Translations under genes and position numbers: made by a program
The notes under the pieces: generated by a model
Database searches by the model: none
Seen by the model: only the letters and a program-made list of their open reading frames with translations
What the model was told of the DNA's origin: nothing
NCBI GenBank assembly: GCA_021018995.1
Contig: CM037587.1
Location: 88,657,251-88,721,250, forward strand
DNA length: 64,000 bases
Direction: 5' to 3'
Origin: Chloranthus sessilifolius
Lineage: Eukaryota > Streptophyta > Magnoliopsida > Chloranthales > Chloranthaceae
Part shown: piece by piece, positions 34,402 to 46,167 of the stretch
Numbering within the stretch: the stretch's first letter is position 1
Layout: the number at the start of each line of letters is the position of its first letter

Positions 34402-35381
34402 TCTATTAAAGTGAAGCAAAGAAGGTGACAGGGCGACTCCATAATTTTTTAGACTTTTTCTCTTAAAAGGAAGAAAATCTGAGAGTGTCTCTTCTATTGA
34501 TGCGTTATCAAAAGTAACTTACTAACTCCTCTTTATGAAAAAATTCTCCTAAAATATCTAACACATAAAAAAAGAAATGGATGTGTTTGGAAAACTTAAT
34601 CGTGTCACTTACTTCAAAGGGCACATGCTCTCCCAAAAGTCATGTCTTCTAAAGCTCTATAAATTTGGTTTTATGATCCGAACGTTTTTCTGCTTGTAAA
34701 TATGGTATTCATATATAGTGTGATCCTAATCAGGGGGAGGGGGGGGCGCGGGGGGACACTCTTACTAACTACTTCCAAATAAGGTAGTCGACCTAGTACT
34801 AATACCTAAATCAAACTAGGTTGCAGAGACTTTTCCCAAATGTATGCTTTCTGTCGTTCGATGGAGGGTTGATGATTCTACCTGCTGAGTAAATCTCTCT
34901 TATTAGCAAAAATTTGCTTTTCATGCATAATAGATTATAACTTTTTCTAATTCCAGGAAAAGGGTTGGAGCGTCGTAAAGCCCGGTACCAGTAAAAATAC
35001 AATTTGTTAGGAAGCTAAACTCCTTCAAAATTTGTGCTAAGGGACTACCACAAGGGACAATAGTTGGTTAGTGTTGCTAAATTAATGCACCTACGGCTAC
35101 GGGATGGAATAATCAAACAAGTACGATTAGGGCTATAAATGAGTCGAACCAGCTCGACAGCTCAACTCGGTTCTGCTTGAAAATGAGAACTTTTGCTCTC
35201 TTAAGCTAAGCCTAAGAGCTAGAGCTGGCCTTTTTATCTGAAGCTCGCTTGAAGTAGAGCCTACCTAGAGCTAAGCCTTATAAAGCTCAGCTCGCTTAAC
35301 TATTATTCAATATTTTTATATATAATAAAATATATTATATATAATTTTTTTAGCTTTTTCCCCTTATAAGTAACTCTTAGA

Positions 35382-35423
<42 letters not shown>

Positions 35424-35483
35424 TGGGTACTTTATAATGGGTAAATATGAAATAAATATATAACCCTTATGATCCTCTATTAA
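34402..35483. other. Unassigned spacer
   Basis: No gene. It contains a G-rich tract (34733-34755) and an AT microsatellite (35385-35421). At 35130-35300 a run of GAGCTC/AGCTCG-like words recalls the degenerate ends of MITEs rich in GAGCTCG, but no terminal repeat can be defined. Confidence 0.5.
35385..35421. repeat. (AT)n microsatellite
   Basis: About 18 uninterrupted AT units. Confidence 0.95.
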
Positions 35484-35517
35484 ATAGGCATTAGTCCAGT
35501 TGATACACTCCCTCCAA
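35484..35517 (+). mobile_element. SINE-1, left part
   Basis: ATAGGCATTAGTCCAGTTGAT carries an A-box-like element of a tRNA-derived promoter. It aligns with SINE-2 at 59635 and is interrupted after TCCAA by the solo LTR. It resumes at 38175. Confidence 0.7.
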
Positions 35518-38174
35518 TGTAACATCCCGAAAATTTCGAACCCGAACATGCCCGACTACGTATGCGTGTTCGGCATAGCGACCAATGCCGTCTTGCACTT
35601 TTAAAATAAATGAATTATAAAAATATAATGTGTGTGAAAAAGATAAATTTAAAACCTTATTTTGACCTTTAATGTAAAGCCGTACAACGATGCATGGTAT
35701 GCAGGCTTAGCACCTAATGGGCTCCAAGTGTAAAGTAGATAAGACCACTTGAAACAAATATCCTAGATATTTATTTTGTTTCTTGTTTTGTAAGGAAGAG
35801 AAAGAGAAAGAGTTTCCCCTCTCACTCTACACCTTCTTCTCCAACCCTTGCTTCAAGCCCCAACCGTTGGATTCATCGCACGACGTCGCCTTCCTTGCAA
35901 AGATCCTAGAGATCCCGACTACTCCTCGTTAACTTTGATCATGAGGTTATCGATTAGTTCAAGGATCGTGAGAGAAAGTAGCTTCGCACGATCTTGAATC
36001 GCCATCGTGAATGTGAAGTGAGTGACTTAGGAGATGGAGATCATTGCACATTAGCGTGGAGCTTCGTTTTAATTTCAATCACCATGAAATGCCGCAAGCT
36101 TGACTCCGAAACCCTCTTTTTGATATCGATCATCATGAGCTTCGCACGCACGATCTAAGAGGGTAAGCACATAGCTAAATCGTTAAGCATGTGATTTTCA
36201 AAGTTTTAGATATGATGTGCATGTGCGTCAATATCGATGGATTTTGAGGATTTTAGAAAGTCGGAGCCAAGGAAGAAGAAGGTCGAAGGGCTACATAATC
36301 TGTCAAAATTGATCGATCGAATTGTGAATCGATCGATCGATTTTGACAGGGCAGAGATATGTAAAAGTTTCTGAAGGAATTGATCGATCAAATTTGGAAT
36401 TCTGAAGGAATCGATCAATCAATTTGGAAATCGATCGATCGACTTGTATAGAACAGGGATTGAAAAATATATATTTTAGGAAATCGATCGATCGAATTTC
36501 TCTGCTTTGGAAATCAATCGATCGATTTGCTCTGTTTTGTCTGGTTCAATTTTTCTTGGAAGAACATGGGAAACTTCAAACAAATTCATCTTTCGCCACC
36601 ATTGACACGTAGTGCAATCTTAATGTGATTTAGGTGAAGAGTGGGAGACCGTAGATGAGGATCTTTGGATCGCTTTGAACGGCTCCGAATTTAAGGTAGG
36701 GGAAACTCATTATTCATTGCATTTTTGAATTGATTTCATAGATATCGTTGTAGGATCGAATGAAGTGACTAGAACTCTTTGAAATTGATGCCTTGAATCT
36801 AATTTGACGTGATATCCGTTTGAATTAAATTGTGATCTTAGCAATGGATTTAGAACTTGTTGATTTGACTGTATTCTAATATTTGGACTGAAGAGTGATA
36901 ATTATGAATTACAATCAAATTTATAAGATTGGCTGCACTTTTTAAATTGAATCCTGTTAAGTCTAAAACCCCTTTTGTGGGAATATTGGAAGTTGACAAC
37001 TTTGAACTGTTAACATTAAAATCTCTGAAATATTAGTTGCATTTGGATATCAAATGATTTGACATTAACTCTGATATTGGTAGATTGGGCATTTACTGCG
37101 CGACTGTACACTGCATGCATACTAGACCGGTACGGCGGATTTTTTTGTACATACTGCATACACTGACTGGGCTGGTATGGCAGGTTATCCATACACAATG
37201 AACACTACATGCATACTAGACTAGTATGGCGGGATTTTTTTGTACATACTATATAAACCGGCCGACACCGTGAATAACTATACTGGTGGCCGCATGACCA
37301 GTTATCCATATCTGATAAAAGATATTGGAAGATGTGAACACACTGGAAAATATGGATGCACTAGACGATAGAAATCTGAAATCTGAACCTTAGGACATTG
37401 AACTGTAAGATTAGAACATTGTAAGACGTGAACATTATGAGATGTGAGTAAGGGAATTCTGAATACACTGTAAGACGTGAATAATGGAAACTGACATACT
37501 GTGTGATGTGAGTAATGGAAACTATATTCTATAAATCATTGAATACCTAATCTGTCTTCGCTTTTGTTTCAATCATTGAATACCTACTTTGTTTTCGTTT
37601 TTGTAACAATTTTTGAATATATGCTCAGTTCTGTTTTTGCTTCAATCATTAAATCTATGCGTTGATATGATAAGATGTCAATTGAATTTGAGATTCTTCT
37701 ACTAAGCTTAGACTGTTAGCTCACCCCGACTATACGTCACAGGTATAACTTCAGATCAGGACCCAGGACTTGAAGAGAATCCATGTTACCTACAGGAGGG
37801 AGAAGCTCAATTAGATTTGGTACAGTGACTTCTGAGATTTGAGGTTGGTTTATTATAGAGTTTCAGTTTTTGTACATATTTGTACACCACTGTTTAGGTG
37901 ATGGTCGGCCATCACCAGTGATTTTATTTGTCTCTTTTGGATTACGTGTTCGCAATATAGAAATGGAGGTTTGATTTTAGTTATGTCATATGTATATTTG
38001 TTTTGAATTCCACTTAAGTGTGTATATACCAAGTAAATTCTATATTCAAATCATGATCTATACAACCTGACGGTCTGAGTTTTCCCAATTAGTTGTTAAA
38101 GTTGAATAAATAAATAAATATATATATATATATATATCTCAGAAAAGTAAGTTGGAAAAATCCGGGTTGTCACA
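35518..38174 (+). mobile_element. Solo LTR D, chromovirus-like
   Basis: A 2657-bp LTR, TGTAACATCCC ... GGGTTGTCACA, with target duplication TCCAA (35513-35517 and 38175-38179). Its ends resemble those of the chromovirus F LTR (TGTAATATCCC ... ATCACA), so it is probably of a related family in plus orientation. No internal domains and no second LTR are present. It contains a cluster of ATCGATCGAT motifs at 36301-36530 and an AAAT/AT microsatellite at about 38106-38139. Short frames inside have no recognisable product. Confidence 0.88.
36301..36530 (+). repeat. ATCGATCGAT array in solo LTR D
   Basis: Seven or so units of GATCGATCGA/ATCGATCGATT. The first pair forms a long hairpin: 36301-36320 and 36329-36348 are 20-bp inverted arms (TGTCAAAAT...) with one mismatch and an 8-nt loop. 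Later units near 36380, 36410, 36430, 36483 and 36513 decay progressively. Confidence 0.85.
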
Positions 38175-38285
38175 TCCAATGTGAGAGAGTAGGTCATCGG
38201 TTCAATTCTTGTACTCCACATTTCTCACCCTTGTCTTTATAAGGTGTGGGTTGGGCTCTGTTAGCTAACCCTCACCACCCACTAC
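38175..38285 (+). mobile_element. SINE-1, right part
   Basis: Continues from 35517. CGGTTCAATTCTTG (about 38200) fits a B box. The body runs on into the tandemly duplicated tail described next. Confidence 0.65.
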
Positions 38286-38835
38286 AATTGGTTCTCTCTC
38301 ACGCTGCTCTGCAACTGTCACATGTGTATGCGTGCAACAACCACCAACACAGCAATCGCGCAACTAGTCAGCACCTACTCACACTAGCAAACACTACATC
38401 TCAGATTCTCAAACCCTAATATGATATTAGGGCTTGCATTAAATTTAAACACCTTTCTCCAATCGATCCATATCAATTTCGACCGATCCTTTAAATCTAC
38501 AAATGTCTCAAAAAGATTAGGCTTTCTCACACTGCTCCGCAACTGTCATATGTGTATGCGTGTCTGCTCCTCAGTTCTCGAGGTTCCATTAAAACTCTCT
38601 CTTTCCCCAACCATTAAAGCTCTCTCTCTTGTCTCAATGAGCAACTAACAACCACCAACAAGGCAATCGCCCAACCAGTCAGTACCTACACACACTAGCA
38701 AACACTACATCTCATATTCTCAAACCGTAATATGAGATTAGGGAGCACATTAAATTTAAACACTTTTTTCCAATCGATTCACCTCAGCTTCAGTCAATCC
38801 TTTAAATCTAGAAATGACTAAAAAAATTAGGCTTT
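38286..38835 (+). repeat. Tandem duplication in the SINE-1 tail
   Basis: Two units (about 38286-38520 and 38521-38835) share TGCAACTGTCA(C/T)ATGTGTATGCGTG, the CTAGCAAACACTACATCTCA phrase and an ATTAGGCTTTC end. Unit 1 lacks about 80 bp present in unit 2. Confidence 0.8.
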
Positions 38836-39572
38836 CATTTATTAAATTTTTTTATGGCTTTCATCTAGTAAAAAAGAACAAAAGTTTAAAAACATTAACA
38901 AGACAAAAATTATAATAAAACTTATTTGGCTAGAAGTTATGCTCAACTCGAGCTCGATAGAGCCGAGCTACAGCTCCAAATTTTCTAGCTCGAAGGGATT
39001 AAAGCCAAGTTTGAGCTCGGTTAGTACAAGGTAGTATTTTCTTATTAGAAGTATGATTTTGGGGGTACAACCAAGGTTTTAAATATCATTTGATTCCGAT
39101 ACATATTGGTCGATATGTATGGAACCAGCTTCCTCCCGAGTCGATATGCCTAGCAGTAAAATACCAAGTCGATATGCCTAGCAGTAAAATACATATTGCT
39201 CTAGCAGTAAAATACCTTGTACTTGTTGGGATTTCAACTTTATTGAGAATTGAGATTAAAATTTTGTAGTTGTAGGCTTGTAGCATTAAAAAAACTTTTA
39301 TATACACAGTGGAAGCGAGGGCATCCTTAGGGGTGAGTCCAAGCATAAGCTTGGGATTATCCTAAATTTAGTTTTAAATCATGTCTCAAGACTAAACAAC
39401 CCAAAACGAAATTGTTTTAGATTGATCATACCATGTGGCATGTGATATGGCCACCGGGCGCACGGGTCATCCTGTGCGCCGGGGCGTATTCTCAATATTA
39501 CCGGTATGTATCAGAAATAAAAGCTCGAGAAGAACAAGATTTTTTATTGAACTAAATCACATTGGCTTTTCT
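38836..39572. other. Unassigned spacer left of Copia-E
   Basis: No gene. GAGCTCG-rich words at 38940-39020 echo those at 35130-35300. 39140-39222 is a tandem repeat of about 27 bp (CGATATGCCTAGCAGTAAAA), two copies plus a partial third. 39457-39480 is a GC-rich inverted repeat. Confidence 0.5.
39140..39222. repeat. 27-bp tandem repeat
   Basis: Two full copies and one partial copy of a unit containing ATGCCTAGCAGTAAAATAC. Confidence 0.8.
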
Positions 39573-40114
39573 TGTTGCACGGAAGCTCTCAAATTAACCA
39601 ACGATATCACGATGAACGATCAAATAAGAATACAAAATAAAAGGAAATCAAACACAATCACACAACAGAAAATATTTACGTGGTTCAGCAATTTACCTAC
39701 ATCCACCAGCAATGATGATTCTATTATATGGATGATTCCACAAGAATACAACACTCAAGCCTCACCAAAGCTCTCCACAAAACCGTAGATAGGTTTATCA
39801 AAGCTTTACAAAGATATCTCAACTCACTTTTTGAACAAAGATTTATTCTCCTTAAATATAGAAGACTTAAATCGGACTTCTAGTTCAAGCACAACTTGTT
39901 AAATATAAGCTCAAAGTGTAACTCATTCATCGCGGTGGGAACCAAGGTCGCTAGAGTGACTTAGACCAGAGAAATTCCTCTTTGAAATAGTGTATTGGTC
40001 ACTTTGCTCGAGTGACTTACAGAAGTAAGTTGGCCCTTTTGGGTGTGCCATCTCCTTCGAGCGACAACCAAGTCCGCCCAAGCGAGCCAACCAAATTTAG
40101 AGCCATATACAATA
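39573..40114 (-). mobile_element. Copia-E 3' LTR
   Basis: 542 bp. On the minus strand it is preceded by a purine tract (AGGTGGAGAAT, read at 40115-40130), as expected for the plus-strand primer. The palindromic GTCGCTCGAGCGAC motifs of the right LTR are decayed here (39948-40020). Confidence 0.85.
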
Positions 40115-40130
40115 ATTCTCCACCTAGCTC

Positions 40131-41955
40131 AAAGCTTTATCATGTCCTCTTTCTTTTGATCATTGCTAAACACGTATCACCACTGCCACCAGCTCCCCGA
40201 GGGTGCTCCAACCTGTTGGACATTAATCAAATTCAAACAATGTTTAGACTTGACCACCAATGCCACCTTTAGCATCATATCCATAAGAGTATCCTTCGTA
40301 CTCACTTTTTTCAAAGATATCTCACCATCTTCGATTACTTGTACGAAGTGATACCGTATATCAATGTGTTTAGTACAAGAATGATATACATGATTATTTG
40401 CTAAGTAAATAGCAATCTGACTATTCCAGAACACATCAATACTTTCCTGTGCGATCCCCAAATCAATCAACTAAGCCATAAAGTCACAATTCTTCTTTCA
40501 TTGCCTCTTTTAATACCATATACTCTGTCACCGTAGTATACAAAGTCACTGTATCATGTAACATTGACCTCCAGCTAATCAGAACACCTGATAGAGTAAA
40601 CACATATCTCGTTGTAGTTCGACGCTTATCCAAATCACTCGCATAATTTGAATCTACGAAACTGCATAACAGATTATCTATACCACTCTGAAAAACTAAC
40701 CCGGCATCCATGGTATTGAGTATGCACCTCATAATCCATTTCACCGCCTACCAATGCTCATTACCTAGATTAGCCATATACCTGCTAACCACATTAACGG
40801 CCTGTAAATTATCTAATCGAGTGCATACCATAGCGTATATCAAGCTACCAACCGCACTCACATATGGAACATGAGTCATGTACTCACGCTCCACATCTAT
40901 AATAGGAGACATGATAGCTGAAAGAAGAAAGTGAGCTACAAATGGAGTACTTACCGCCTTTGAGTTCTACATCCCATACTGTGAGAGTATCTTCTCTAAA
41001 TAACTCTTCTGTATTGGACACCATTGCTCTTTCTTTCTATCTCTCTTAATCTCCATCTCAAGAATCCTTCTCGTTGCATCAAGATCCTTCATCTCAATAT
41101 CAAGTTAAAATTTCAACTTGTTGATCTCCACCATACTCTTTGCAGCTATGAGTATGTCATCAACATACAAGAGAAGATAAATATACGATCTATCTGCTAG
41201 TAATTTGAAGTAAACACAGTTGTCATATTCACTTTGAATATAATTTTGGCTCACCATGAATGTGTCAAACCTCTTATACCATTGTCCCGACGATTACTTT
41301 AACCCGTACAAGGACTTTTTCAGTTTACATACTAACATCTCTTCTCCAGGAGATTTGAACCCTTTAGGTTGGTTCATATAGATCTCTTCCTCTAAATCAC
41401 CATGTAGAAATATCATTGTCACATCAAGTTGCTTCAACTCTAAGTCTAACTGTGCCACAATTGATAAGAAAATACAGATTAAAGTGTGTTTCACAACCGA
41501 TAAAATCACCTCATTGTAATCAATGCCTTCCTTTTGCGCATAACCGTTTGCTACCAATCATTCCTTTTACCTTGTACCACTACTTTCTGGAGGACTCTTT
41601 TTCTTCTTCTAAGCCCACTTGCACCCAATTACTCTTCCACTTAGGTAACTATGTCAGTTCCCAAGTTTGATTCTTGTAAAGATAATTCATCTCTTCACTC
41701 ATTGTGACCTTTCATTTTCGTACACATCTTCCACTAAATTAGTGCTCTAATATTCCTTTTGGGTCTTTCACCCGCTAAGAATTGCACTGGCTCTTCCTTA
41801 TTTGTTTCTACACTTGAAATTTCTACACATATTTCTGATGTAGTAACTGTAAGAGTTTCTAACTGTACCTCAGACTAATCTTCAACCACCTCTCTAATTT
41901 TCATGATATGTTTGTTAGAAATTTATATAACATATTCATCAAAGGTTTACATCTC
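40131..41955 (-). pseudogene. Copia-E reverse transcriptase and RNase H
   Basis: Frame 41294-41557 carries RT signatures ([36 protein letters not shown]). The YVDD-type box lies near 41145-41165 outside a long frame. RNase H is at 40177-40744 (VDSNYASDLDKRRTT with the DxD-type start, TTVTEYMVLKEAMKE, then DIRYHFVQ). Several stops and frame changes separate these pieces. The upstream part of RT (41560-41955) is present only as broken frames. It is severed from integrase by chromovirus F. Confidence 0.8.
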
Positions 41956-44177
41956 AGCTAATCACGACCCGATTTTTCCAATCCTCTTGGTATAAGAAAG
42001 ACCGGTTCATCAACTTATTGATTTCTCAATAAGCGGTAACAAACAGTAGTCGGCAGCATAACATAGATCTAAAACAGAGGCAAGGCATAGAGTAAGCAAA
42101 GACAAAAGCTTAATTCAAAACAAAGTATGTCACCCTGAGGAACCAGGAAGAACCACCGGTGATGGCCAATCCAAAACACCTAAAATAATGGTTCCTAATA
42201 ATGGTTCCTCAAGTGATATCAAAAAGACAAAACAACAGCCTTCAGCCCATAATTCAAAATAATTCTAAACCAAATACCAAGAAAGGACAAATAAAAATCA
42301 AGGAAAGAACTCCTCAGCAGGTGTCTCCACTTCCTCCTCAGGAATGTAGTCGGAGTCCTTTGGATCAAGATCGTCTGCCCCTAGGTTAGTCTCAGCACCT
42401 GTGACATATAGTCGGGATGAGCTAACATCAAAGCCCAATAGAGGAAACTTATCTAAAGCATTTTATCATAAGTGAAGGTTTTTCAAAGACAAAATCAGAT
42501 CAATAAGGTTATCAAAAGATGCTTTGCAAACTATATTTCCAATTCTAAATAGAGAGTCAAAAGCTAATTCAATGTGTCTAATGTTTTCAAATTTCTAAAT
42601 TAGGCATTCTTCTTGTCTTAAATTTATAACTTAATTTTATTTCCCAAATTACATATAGCATGAGAGCAAGATGTATTACCGATGGGAAACCCTACTGACC
42701 ATCGTCATTCATGAACCCTTTTTCTGAAGTGCAACAAGCCCCTACGCTATAAGGGAAACTTGTGCCAAAATAAATACCGTCAACACGGTTGGTAGAATCT
42801 AGGGTTTCGTTCGTATGTGCCTCAAATCGAATGCAAATGCTAACTTATATCAAAGCTTGTATGCCTAATACATTTATGGATTTTCAAAGTTCTGATTTGA
42901 AGTTCAATGTTCAAAGTTTCGGAGTTCGGAATTCTTATTCATATCCAAGTTTTACAGTTCTAATTTTTGTCATATTTCAGAGTGAGTTGTTCAAAATGTC
43001 GAAATTTCATGATTGACACAAACAGCTTATAATTATAATAAAATGCAAATCAGGTTTAAGGTTCCCCTACCTCAACAAAAACGGTCCAAAACAAGCAAGG
43101 CATTCCTCACAATGGACTCTTTATTTCAAAACATACAATGATTAACACTCCCAGCGTTAATATTGGTCAAAAAAATCAAACCCGTAAGCTTGCCGAGAAA
43201 AATTCTGACAAAAATTCAAAGGCTAGAAACAGGGCAAAATTCAACCCTCGAATTCAAATTCGATGGTCGAATTTCAAATTCGATGGTCGAATTCAAATTC
43301 GACCCTCGAATTTCAAAAAAAAGCATCAGGCATTAAAATCTCAAATTTCGACCCTCGAATTTCAATTCGATGGTCGAATTCCAAATTCAATCCTCGAATT
43401 GAAATTTGACCCTCGAATTTCTCCAGGTCTGTGGTTGTTAATTTTTGGATCTTCGGACCCTTTTTTCTCATTCAACCACAGTTTGCTTAATCTCACATAA
43501 ATCAATATAAACCTATTTTAAGCAAAATTAATAGTATTTAAATTTGAGGAGGTTTAAAAGCCTACCTCTTAAAGTTTAATCCGTTGATTCCATTGCACCA
43601 AAAATCAAGCATCGGAACTAAAATTTGAGGTTCAATAGACCAGAGCCTCCAATTCAGTCCATTCAAACCTTGCTTCACAAGCACAGGTCTAAACAGCACA
43701 AAACTTTCCTCTCCCCTATCCCTCTCTTTCTATGGCTTAAAACGATCCAAAATTGAATTCATGGTTTATCAATGGTTGGGATGGGGAGGGAATTTCACAA
43801 ACTCACAAGATCTAAGATCTAGACAAGGGGCAAGGGTTGCAATTTTAGATTCAAACGAGAGAGAGAGAGAGAGAAGTGTAACTTCTCTTCAAAGCCTCTC
43901 TCTTTATAATACTAATTTCCATCCTAAATATCATGATTTTTCTTATTTGCAATCCTATCCTCTTAATTTGCATTTAATCACGGTGTTAAGCGCAAACATG
44001 ACATTTAAATGTATATGCTAACCAAGCTATGACATTCACAAGTCCAAAGCCAAAATATTTTGGCCATTAATCTCATCATACCCCAAGCTATCCAAAAACC
44101 CAAAAATATCCCGTCACTTTTCTAGGCATGCTTATCGAGGTAAATGAAAATAGATCCAAAATATCAGGGATATTACA
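41956..44177 (-). mobile_element. F 3' LTR
   Basis: About 2.2 kb. The left end (near 41956-41960) is blurred; the right end is ATATCAGGGATATTACA. On the minus strand a TATA-like box (ATTATAAAGAG) lies near 43905 followed by a GA run. Eight TTCGA...TCGAA units lie at 43238-43425, against four in the other LTR. Confidence 0.87.
43238..43425. repeat. TTCGA-N3-TCGAA palindrome array, F 3' LTR
   Basis: Eight units of two alternating types: AATTCGA with centre CCC, and AATTCGA with centre TGG, each followed by TCGAATT. Arms are 7 bp. Some units are mutated (TTCAACCC, TTCAATCC, TTTGACCC). Confidence 0.88.
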
Positions 44178-44191
44178 TTCTCCCCTCCTTC
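44178..44191 (-). other. Polypurine tract of F
   Basis: GAAGGAGGGGAGAA on the minus strand, directly before the 3' LTR; primer for plus-strand DNA. Confidence 0.8.
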
Positions 44192-44940
44192 AGAATTTTT
44201 GTCCTTGAAAATGTAAAACCAACGCAAGGTATAACACCGAAACATAATGCACACCACAAAATGAAACCAAGAGAAAACATGAGTCACAGTGCGCTGGTCT
44301 CACAGGGCACGCAAGTCAAGGGATGGGATCCGTAGTAACATGGATGTACTACATGTGGCACCTGAAGGGCCATAGTGGGTTGCATCCATACATGAATGCC
44401 GACACCCCGAGTGTCACGTGTCGGGAAACCGTCTCACCATGATTCATGAAAAAAAATAGCCTAACGAGCTCAAAGCATAAGTGCATAAAACAAAATAAAA
44501 GAAGAGGATCCCTCCACACAAAAGTACAAACAAAACTGAAGGCGCATGCCCACAAAAAGAAAGCCAGAAGCCCAACAAAACGAATAATGGCTATGCACAT
44601 ATCCAAATAAAATCATAGAGAGATCCAATTAAAACCATAAAGATCTATAACAGGATCCATAGCGAAAAATTTACACAACGAAACAAATGAAAACGAGCAT
44701 ATCAATATCCCAAGAAAGAGCAAAATTTAGAACCACCAGGTTCTAAGATAATCCATGCAGTAAACAAAATAAGTACATGCTCCAAAAAGAAACAAAATGA
44801 CATAACAGCCCAATGCGGATCTAAAACTCCCCCACAGCAGCTGGACCAGCCTGAACTTGGTCACCATCCCCATCATCAGCATCATTGTCCGAACCATCTA
44901 CACCCGCATCGGTAGGCATGTTGGGACCGGTGCCCGATGT
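44192..44940 (-). other. F region between extra ORF and 3' LTR
   Basis: No gene recognised; A-rich on the plus strand. Forms the 3' untranslated part of the element. Confidence 0.6.
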
Positions 44941-46167
44941 CTAAGGGTGGTGAACGGAGGCTCGGATGTCGGCCATGTACGTGGCATAGTCTGTGGGGAA
45001 GGCATGTTGCATCAAGTAGGTGAGGGCCCCGCCATGAACATCTAACTCTCGACCCATGGAGCTGGTATGCTGGGTGAGCTCTTGTATCTGCTGGCTCACG
45101 GCAGTCATCTGGCGAGTAAACTCCGAGAGCGTGAGTACGTCGCTCTGTGGGGGCTGGTCGGGTGCAGGAGCATCAGGCTCTGGTGCGACGCGCTTTGCAT
45201 CCTCCTCCTCATCTTCATCTGGTACCACTGCACCCTTAGGAGCCTTGATGAGCCGGTTGTAGGTCTGACCCCAATTGACGAGGCTATAAAGCTTTAGACC
45301 ATCCGTGGACCGCAGCTTAGTAGGGAGAATCTCATATGCTGGGCCCGCTCGATAAATCTCAATCATTACTGAAATTAAACGAGCATATGGGATGCCCTTT
45401 TTTGGTTTCTTGACTTGTTTGCCCATCTTCTCCCTAGCCTTAACGATTCCTTTAAAAATTATTTCGGGGGCACTAAACCAACGCTCTTTAAAAGCGGTGA
45501 ATAAAATCTACTGGATGGGACCTCGGCGGTCCGATTTGTGACCAAACGGGTACAGGGTTGCTTTGAAAATCATGTCTAAGATCTACATAGAGTCGGGCAT
45601 GTGTGAGCGGGCAATTGCTTTACCAGACCCATGACGACCTTGGGTCATTTGTGCTATGACCTCATGAAATGGGACAGGTTTAGGGAAAGGAGGACCCAAT
45701 CCCATAGTCGTGGAATGTGCGGTAGGGCAGCGCATTGCCACGGCAATGTCCTCAAGGTCAAAGGCATAATCGCACCCGTCAATCGTGGTATAGATTTTCT
45801 TCCCATCCTCTCGGTGCATGTGTTGATAAAATAAGCGCACCAATCGAGGATAGAAGTGGTCACTAAAAGCAGTACAGAGCGAGGTTAAACGGGCTTTCTC
45901 TAAATAGTCTGACGCTGATTGAGTGGTCGTTTGTTGATCAAACAAATCAGGGTGAAAAACCCACTCAGTAGCGAAGCCCTTAATGCTACAAAACTCATTG
46001 GGTTGCTCTCTAATAGGTGGGGGCACAGGTGGCACAGGCTAAACAGGGGGTGGGGTCGGCTGTGATGGTGGTTGTGCCAATTGAGTAGGGCGGCTTGAAG
46101 AGCCAGCTCTAGAAGCCGGTCTTTTGGATGTTGGAACACGAGTAGGGGTGGATTTCTTAGGCCCCAT
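44941..46167 (-). pseudogene. Extra ORF downstream of F integrase
   Basis: One frame of about 408 codons from ATG at 46165-46167 to a stop at 44941, on the same strand as pol. It is broken only by three TAG codons (near 46040, 45580 and 45520) and no frameshift. The N-terminus is Ser/Pro/Gln-rich, the middle holds FYPRLVRLFYQHM, IDGCDYAFDLEDIAVAMRCP and GIPYARLISVMIEIY, followed by an acidic Pro-rich linker and a predicted coiled-coil-like tail (MTAVSQQIQELTQHTSS). The middle resembles the 'putative plant transposon protein' family (PF20167-like) by pattern. Function unknown. Confidence 0.7.

Noticed and set aside
35130..39030. A single MITE with GAGCTCG-rich ends interrupted by SINE-1 and LTR D
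   Set aside because: The words recur on both sides, but terminal repeats and duplications cannot be defined.
39457..39480. A rho-independent terminator (GC-rich stem)
   Set aside because: The context is plant nuclear DNA without a neighbouring transcription unit, and no T run follows.
44941..46167. A host gene overlapping the chromovirus
   Set aside because: It lies between the integrase and the polypurine tract of F on the same strand, so it is part of the element.
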